NCBI GenBank assembly: GCA_036280655.1
Contig: DASUQI010000059.1
Location: 34,341 to 98,340, forward strand
DNA from: DASSJM01 sp036280655
GTDB lineage: Bacteria > Actinomycetota > UBA4738 > HRBIN12
Length of the DNA stretch: 64,000 nt
Reading direction: 5' to 3'
The notes beneath the pieces are model-generated. The model saw only the letters and a program-made list of their open reading frames with translations. It had not been told where the DNA came from and searched no databases. The position numbers and the translations under genes were made by a program. The stretch's first letter is position 1; the number at the start of each line of letters is the position of its first letter. Below, in pieces: positions 59,158 to 64,000 of the stretch.

Positions 59158-59218
59158 GCGGCGATGCTAACAGCGGCGGGGGGAAGCACCGCCCGTGATA
59201 GGTTCGCGCCCCCGGGAG

Positions 59219-59821
59219 GTGAGGGTCCTGAGACGTGCGGTGGTGATCGCGGCGCTGCTCGCGCCGGTGGCGCTCGCGTCGTCGTGCAGCGAGGACGAGC
59301 CGCCGTCGACGGTCGAACCGTCGTCGGCGTTCGGCGAGACCGGCGAGACCGGCGCGACGGGAGCCACCGGAGGCCAGAACGGCTCGACCGGCGAGCCGCC
59401 GAGCGTTCCGCCACTCCCCACCGGGTCGACCGGCGAAGTCTCGGAGGGCGCGGCCGCGCTCAGCATGAGCGGCGACATCGTCGCGAGCAAAGCCGTCGGG
59501 AACCTCGTCTCGTCGGTCTACGCCCCGCCACCCGGCGGGATGGCGCTCGTGTGGACGGCCGGCGGCACCGACGCCACCACGATCGGGCTCGGCGGCCTGA
59601 GCTTCACGGGGTCGCAACGCACCTCGCCGACGCTCTCGCTCACGCTCACGGTGCAGACCGACGACGACATCGCCTCGTTCCAGTCGATGGACGGCGAGTG
59701 CTCGATCACGATCGGGGCGGCCGGCGCGAACCAGATCTCAGGCACGTTCACGTGCACTGATCTCGAGGGCAACGGGGGCCAGTTGATCGACGCCACGGGT
59801 TCGTTCAACGCCCAGGGGTAG
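59219..59821 (+). CDS. Lipoprotein with Gly-Thr-rich linker
   Basis: An exported lipoprotein of 200 residues from this start. The signal is RRAVVIAALLAPVALASSC, with LASS-C as the lipobox. A linker of repeated GETGETGATGATG-type units follows. The mature C-terminal domain has alternating strands, GLGGLSFTGSQRTSPTLSLT and DGECSITIGAAGANQISGTF with two cysteines, and resembles lipid-binding or adhesion folds of unassigned type. Start choice is open: GTG 59219 fits a TAGGTT -10 at 59199. CTG 59228, nine bases on, has GGGAGG at ideal spacing. The GTG at 59195 lies upstream of that -10 and is unlikely. Confidence 0.75.
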   Translation: MRVLRRAVVIAALLAPVALASSCSEDEPPSTVEPSSAFGETGETGATGATGGQNGSTGEPPSVPPLPTGSTGEVSEGAAALSMSGDIVASKAVGNLVSSVYAPPPGGMALVWTAGGTDATTIGLGGLSFTGSQRTSPTLSLTLTVQTDDDIASFQSMDGECSITIGAAGANQISGTFTCTDLEGNGGQLIDATGSFNAQG

Positions 59822-59822
59822 G

Positions 59823-61637
59823 ACGACGCGCTCGCCCGGCGACACGGCGGCGGGAGCGCACGGGAGCGGGTCCACCGCGCGTCGAGACGCGACGCTCCTC
59901 GGCGGGCTCGCGCTCGCGCTCCTCCTTTGGTACCTGTGGCCGTTCGTCATCGAGGGCGATCCGTTCCCACTCGGGCCGGACGCCCCGGTCTACCTGTGGT
60001 GGACACGGCTCGCCGGCGCCGAGGGCCTGTCCGCCGTGGGATCGCGGCCCGGGGTCCCGGGGCTCGCGCTCGTGCTGTCGGGGTCGCTCGGCCTGTCGGT
60101 CGTGCAGGTCACGGTCGCGCTCGAGGTCGCGCTCGGGGTCGGGCTCGGGCTCGCGTCGTTCGCGGCGGTGCGGCGGAGCGGGGCGGCCTCCGCGGCGCTC
60201 GCTGGGTTGTTGGCGGGGACGTTCGGCGTGCACCTCGCCGCCGGCTACCTGTCGAACCTGGCGATGGCGGCCGCCTTCGTCGCCGCGATCGCGCTGCTCG
60301 GCGGACGGACGAACCGCGCCGCGGTGGTCGCGGCGCTCATGCTCGCGGGGAGCGGGCTCGCGCATCCGCAGTTCTTCCTCGTCGGAGTGGTGATCCTCGG
60401 GGGAGCCGCGGTCGTCACCTGGCGCACCGAGCGAAGCGAGGCCTATCGGATCGCGGGGGCGGCGCTCGGCGGCGGGGCGGTGCTCGGCGCGGGGCTGCTC
60501 GCCGTCCAGGTCGGACCGGCACCGCCGGACGTCGATACGTCGCGAGACGCGTTCCTGCGGCGGGCCGGCCTGCTGACAGAGCTCCGGTCCGCGTATCTCG
60601 ATCGGTTCGTCCACCGTTGGACGAGGTACGTCCAGTGGCTCTCGCTGCCGCTCGCGATCGCGGGGTTCGCGTCGCCCGAAGGAACGGCGGGGCGGGTCCT
60701 TCGGTCATGGTTCGTCGTCACGGTCGCCGGGGTCGCGCTCGCGCTCGTCACCGGGTGGCTGCCCGCGGACCGGTTCATCACGTTCGGGTTCGCGATCCCG
60801 ATCCTGGCGGCGTTCGGCGTGATGCGGGTGTGGCGGTGGCTGCAGCGTCGTCGAGCGCTCGCGGTGGCGGTCACCGCAGCGATGGTCGTCGCGATGCTCG
60901 CCGGATCGTGGATCGCGTGGAGCCGGCAGGAGCCGTTCTTCTCGGAGGAGGAGGTCACGGCGGTCCGGGTCGCGAACGACACGATCGCGACGCTCCCAGA
61001 ACGGACGCCGCTCGTCTTCTGGGTGAACGAACCGGACTCCACTGTCTCGTTCCTCGCGACCCGCGCCGGGAACGTGATCCGCGCCGGGGTCCCGATCGAC
61101 CGGATCCGCGACGTTGTCGTGGTGGTCCCGCCGGGCGGACCGGAGGATCCGCCCGAGCGACGAGCGTTGGTCCAACTCACGTCCCGCGACATCGAGGCGG
61201 CCCAAGACGAGACCGGACAGCAAGCGAAGGTGTTCGTCCTCGAGCCGTTCGATGCGATCGACACGCCGGAGGGTGCGGTGGTGATCGGCTCGACCGTGAT
61301 GTTCCCAGCCGATCCACTCGAGCCACTCACGCCGCTCGGCATCACGCTCGTGTCGGTCGCGACGCTCATCGTCCTCGGCCTCGCCGGCTACGGGTGGGCG
61401 CGCATCGGCATCGACGACGTCGCTACCGCAGCCGCGGCGGCGCCGGCGGTCGGCGCCGGCCTCGTGATCCTCGCCGCGGTGACGCTCGATGTGTTCGCCG
61501 TCGCGGTCGGCGAGGCCCCGGGCGCGATCGCCGCCCTAGCGCTGGGCGGCGGCGGCGGGTACGTCGCCCGGTACGTCCTCGAGCGGCGCGCCCGAACGCG
61601 ACCGGCGCCACAGGTCGAGGAGCAGCCAGCCGAGTAG
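59823..61637 (+). CDS. Multi-pass membrane protein of unknown function (glycosyltransferase-like topology)
   Basis: An integral membrane protein of about 600 residues with roughly a dozen helices. The reading frame shows clear coding sequence well before its first ATG/GTG/TTG (GTG at 60036): a basic N-terminus, then LLGGLALALLLWYLWPFV and GPDAPVYLWWTRLAGAEG, which looks like the GT-C-type first loop. No standard start exists upstream to the in-frame stop at 59784. An ACG at 59823, directly behind AGGGGTAGG, is the best position for an initiator, so the true start is uncertain. A large extracytoplasmic segment lies around residues 380-490. The last 102 bases overlap the convergent mannosyltransferase-like gene. 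Confidence 0.7.
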   Translation, partial: TTRSPGDTAAGAHGSGSTARRDATLLGGLALALLLWYLWPFVIEGDPFPLGPDAPVYLWWTRLAGAEGLSAVGSRPGVPGLALVLSGSLGLSVVQVTVALEVALGVGLGLASFAAVRRSGAASAALAGLLAGTFGVHLAAGYLSNLAMAAAFVAAIALLGGRTNRAAVVAALMLAGSGLAHPQFFLVGVVILGGAAVVTWRTERSEAYRIAGAALGGGAVLGAGLLAVQVGPAPPDVDTSRDAFLRRAGLLTELRSAYLDRFVHRWTRYVQWLSLPLAIAGFASPEGTAGRVLRSWFVVTVAGVALALVTGWLPADRFITFGFAIPILAAFGVMRVWRWLQRRRALAVAVTAAMVVAMLAGSWIAWSRQEPFFSEEEVTAVRVANDTIATLPERTPLVFWVNEPDSTVSFLATRAGNVIRAGVPIDRIRDVVVVVPPGGPEDPPERRALVQLTSRDIEAAQDETGQQAKVFVLEPFDAIDTPEGAVVIGSTVMFPADPLEPLTPLGITLVSVATLIVLGLAGYGWARIGIDDVATAAAAAPAVGAGLVILAAVTLDVFAVAVGEAPGAIAALALGGGGGYVARYVLERRARTRPAPQVEEQPAE

Positions 61638-63035
61638 CGCGATCACCACCGGCGTGATCACCCAGTGCCCGACCCAGAGGTTCGCCTCGTACGCCGCCTC
61701 GAACCGAGCGGGCTCCGATGTCCACTGCGAGACGGTGAGCGCGAGTCCCGTCCCGATCAGGACGATCCGGGGCACCCGCGGCAGCAGCCAGCCGAGCGGC
61801 AGCGCCCACGTCACGTACCACGGCAGCAGGACCGGCCCGAGCAGCATCAGACAGAGCAGCCCCCACCCCCACGAGGCGCCGACGAGCGGTGGACGGATCG
61901 CCGGCGAACGTCGAACGACCGCCCGGGCGATCAGGAACAACGCGCCGAGCAGCAGCGCGGGGAACACCAACCGGGGGACGAACCCGAGCGTATCGCCCGT
62001 CAGGGCGTCGAACACGCGATGGAACAGCCTCGAGGGCGCGAGCCAGCCCTCGTGCGACGCCAGCTCGAGCCCGCCGAGCGTCGGGTCGCTCGCGTTCAGG
62101 AACGGGAGCGCCGCGAGCAGCCCGAGCGCCGCGGCCGAGCCGACGTGCGGGACGAGCGCGCGCACGCGATGCCCGCGTTCGGCCCGGGCGGCGACCGCCA
62201 CCCACCACAGGAGCAAGGGGACGGCCGCCGTCACCTTGACGAGCGCGCCGAGCGCCAACAGCACCGTCGCCCACAGCTCTCTCCCCGAGAACACGAGCGC
62301 GAGCGCCGCCGCGATCGCGAGCGCGACGAGCAGGTCGTTGTGACCGCTCGCGGCGCTCTGGAACAGGACGACGGGATTCAGCCCGACGAGCGCGGCCGCG
62401 AACGCCTCGCGTTCGGGCCGGACGCCCCGCACCGTCCCCGCCACGACGAACATCGTCGCGAGGCTCGCCGCGATCGCAACGATCCGGAACACCGCGACCT
62501 GCGCCGCGACCGAGTCCACGACGCGGACCACGAGCGCCGACGCCTGCGTCCACAGCGGTCCGTAGACGGCCGGCGTGTCGACCCACTTCGGTCCGACGAA
62601 CGCGGCGAGCGGGTCGGACGGGAACTCGATCGGCGTCGCGACGTACGGGTTCGCGTGATACCTCGATGCGATCCTGCCGTAGTACGCGTACGAGTAGACG
62701 TCGCGCGAGAACAGGAGCGGCAGCAGCAACAGGACCACGTGATACGCGATCGCGAGACCGATCACGGTCCGCGGCGCGATCGAGCCCCGCCAGCACTCGA
62801 GCAGGACGAACAAGAACGCCGCGGCAGCCAGCGCGACCGCGACGACGCCGACGGCGGCGATCGCGCTCCCGCGCAGCGCATCGAGGCCGACGAGCTCGGC
62901 GAGCGCCGTGACGGGACCGGCGGGTGGCGACGGCAGCACCGGCGAGAACGGCGACCCCGGCGTGGCCGCGACGAGCGCGACGAACACGAACGAGACGACC
63001 GACGCGCCGATCGCGAAACGGGATCTCGGGCTCAT
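61536..63035 (-). CDS. GT-C polyprenol-phosphate-mannose alpha-mannosyltransferase-like protein (MptA/MptB/GT87 type)
   Basis: A 499-residue membrane glycosyltransferase with 11-13 helices. The first extracytoplasmic loop after helix 3 reads FSRDVYSYAYYGRIASRYHANPY, with the catalytic-type aspartate, then VYGPLWTQASAL. GLNPVVLFQSAASGHNDLLVAL and LLALGALVKVTAAVPLLLWW are the family's later conserved helices. Relatives use polyprenyl-phosphate-mannose to build lipomannan-type glycans in Actinobacteria. TACGCT six bases before the ATG indicates a leaderless start. The C-terminal tail coding sequence overlaps the opposite-strand gene by 102 bases. Confidence 0.82.
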   Translation of the reverse strand: MSPRSRFAIGASVVSFVFVALVAATPGSPFSPVLPSPPAGPVTALAELVGLDALRGSAIAAVGVVAVALAAAAFLFVLLECWRGSIAPRTVIGLAIAYHVVLLLLPLLFSRDVYSYAYYGRIASRYHANPYVATPIEFPSDPLAAFVGPKWVDTPAVYGPLWTQASALVVRVVDSVAAQVAVFRIVAIAASLATMFVVAGTVRGVRPEREAFAAALVGLNPVVLFQSAASGHNDLLVALAIAAALALVFSGRELWATVLLALGALVKVTAAVPLLLWWVAVAARAERGHRVRALVPHVGSAAALGLLAALPFLNASDPTLGGLELASHEGWLAPSRLFHRVFDALTGDTLGFVPRLVFPALLLGALFLIARAVVRRSPAIRPPLVGASWGWGLLCLMLLGPVLLPWYVTWALPLGWLLPRVPRIVLIGTGLALTVSQWTSEPARFEAAYEANLWVGHWVITPVVIALLGWLLLDLWRRSRSGAPLEDVPGDVPAAAAQR

Positions 63036-63080
63036 CGGGCGAGCGTACGCCCGGGCGTGCCGAACCGGCCGGAACGACGC

Positions 63081-64000
63081 CTAGAGGCCGGGGCCGGTCA
63101 GGCGGACGTCGCCGGACGTCGTGCGCACGAAGACCTGCCAGTTGTAGTACGCGTAGAAGGCCTCGCGGTCGCGCTCCATCGCCTTCGCGTACCGCGTGAC
63201 GGCATCCACGTAGGCGTCGACCGGGTTGTAGTGGTACAGCGCCTCCCGATAGTCGCCGGGGGCGCCGGACGCGCTGAGGTAGTTCGCGGCGCCGATCACC
63301 GCGTCGCGCTCGGCCCGGATGTCTCCGCCGAGGCCGTAGGCTGCCCACGTCGACGGCAGGAACTGCATCGGCCCCTGCGCGCCCGCCGAGCTGCTCGAGG
63401 CGATCCGTCCCATCCGCGTCTCGATCAGCATCACAGCCGCGAGGTACTCCCATCCGACGCCGAACCGCTCCTCGGCGGCGCGGAAGTAGCCGAGGAGCTC
63501 GTCCGCGGGCTCGGGCCGGCGGGTCTCGAAGTCGGGGAGCTCGTCGACCGGCTGGAAGTGGTCGTAGAGGACGGCGCCGGCGGCGACGTTCGCTCGCACC
63601 TCGGCACTCAAGCCTTGCGGCACCCGCCGGAGGACCCGTTCCGCGAGTCGGTCGTACGCGGCGAGGAGCCGGTAGATCCGCTGCTCGTGCAGGACGAGGA
63701 GCTCGACCTCGTCCGGGGGTGGCCACTCGCCCGTCCCACCCGAGCGGATCCACTCCCGCACGGCGACCCGCCGCGCGAGCGCGGTCGCCTCGAGCTCCGC
63801 CACGAGTGCCCGGATGCCGCGCGGGATCCGCGCATCGGGCTCGGGGGGCACGAGCGCCGTCGTCTCGGGGTCGGTCGTCTCGTCCGGCTCGTCCTGCGAT
63901 GGCGAAGGAGAAGCCGCGACGGTGGGTGACGCCGAGCCGGTCGGCTCGGGCGCGGTCGCGGCCGGCGCTCGGGCGTCGCCGCCGTCGCACGCGGCGAGCG
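63081..64000 (-). CDS. Lytic transglycosylase lipoprotein, N-terminus cut by the window edge
   Basis: Peptidoglycan lytic transglycosylase; the reading frame continues past the right edge, so at least 306 residues are seen and the start is missing. The first residues visible are LAAC-DGGD, a lipobox with the lipid-bearing cysteine, followed by a Pro/Ala/Thr/Asp-rich linker. The SLT domain has the catalytic glutamate in LAAVMLIETRMGRI, then GAQGPMQFLPSTWAAYG and a YNPVDAYVDAVTRYA segment. It trims glycan strands at the cell surface. A GTG at 63851 is an internal codon, not the start. Confidence 0.85.
   Translation of the reverse strand, partial: LAACDGGDARAPAATAPEPTGSASPTVAASPSPSQDEPDETTDPETTALVPPEPDARIPRGIRALVAELEATALARRVAVREWIRSGGTGEWPPPDEVELLVLHEQRIYRLLAAYDRLAERVLRRVPQGLSAEVRANVAAGAVLYDHFQPVDELPDFETRRPEPADELLGYFRAAEERFGVGWEYLAAVMLIETRMGRIASSSSAGAQGPMQFLPSTWAAYGLGGDIRAERDAVIGAANYLSASGAPGDYREALYHYNPVDAYVDAVTRYAKAMERDREAFYAYYNWQVFVRTTSGDVRLTGPGL

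Noticed and set aside
59195..59218. Start of the lipoprotein at GTG 59195
   Set aside because: A TAGGTT -10 box at 59199-59204 lies downstream of it, so the mRNA would begin later; 59219 or 59228 fits better.
1..64000. Mobile elements, prophage, CRISPR arrays or rRNA
   Set aside because: I found no transposase, integrase, direct-repeat array, attachment site next to the tRNA, or rRNA sequence.

Overview
This 64 kb window is very GC-rich and densely packed. It reads as chromosome from a deep-branching, probably uncultivated actinobacterium. The evidence is GTG-rich starts, four-base stop/start overlaps, and many start codons sitting 6-8 bases behind a TAnnnT -10 box (leaderless transcription). 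A galU-moeA-moaC-membrane-protein block also resembles the actinobacterial Glp/GlpR locus. I see no rRNA, phage, insertion sequence or CRISPR. There is one tRNA, tRNA-Ala(CGC). The metabolism is that of an aerobic heterotroph scavenging small organic compounds and probably trace carbon monoxide.

Layout. 1-7.0 kb holds glycolate oxidase glcD, glcE and glcF. The first two are separated from glcF by an aminotransferase, a glyoxalase-fold gene, an acetyltransferase and a decayed methyltransferase. 7.0-10.1 kb has twin double-ACT proteins, a metallo-hydrolase, a YdeI-like gene and tryptophan 2,3-dioxygenase. 10.1-24.7 kb is the central feature: two molybdenum hydroxylase operons pointing away from each other. 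On the minus strand is an S-L-M (form II-like) operon followed by mscS, coxD-like and coxE-like genes. On the plus strand is an M-S-L operon whose large subunit carries the form I CO dehydrogenase signature AYRCSFR. It is followed by two XdhC-type maturases (one fused to a YHS metal-binding domain), coxG and a molybdenum cofactor cytidylyltransferase.

24.7-34.3 kb: a secreted CAP-domain protein sits behind a c-di-GMP-I riboswitch on the minus strand, with a nitrilase-family amidase and a YceI protein. Next comes a catabolic group that fits beta-alanine and branched-chain amino acid breakdown: a DmpA-type beta-aminopeptidase, a class III transaminase, a 3-hydroxyisobutyrate/tartronate semialdehyde dehydrogenase and an MmsA-type dehydrogenase. 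A DAP-decarboxylase-like protein and a Tag glycosylase follow.

34.3-49.5 kb: an RTX-repeat secreted protein, a double hotdog thioesterase, DinB, two flavoproteins and proline dehydrogenase. Then a membrane adenylate cyclase is translationally coupled to a glycine-betaine-type binding lipoprotein. After the tRNA comes a 1639-residue protein combining a degenerate cyclase domain, two P-loop regions, a membrane helix and a beta-propeller. Twin SnoaL-like proteins and a translin homologue close the region.

49.5-64 kb: glpR-like, moaC, moeA and galU, then fmdB, mtnP, a 58-residue ORF, a CpaB-like protein, uppP (apparently with a CTG start), tldE/tldD, a lipoprotein, two multi-pass envelope proteins and a lytic transglycosylase cut by the right edge. 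moaC, moeA and the cytidylyltransferase could supply cofactor to the molybdenum enzymes. galU, uppP and the GT-C-type protein serve the cell envelope.
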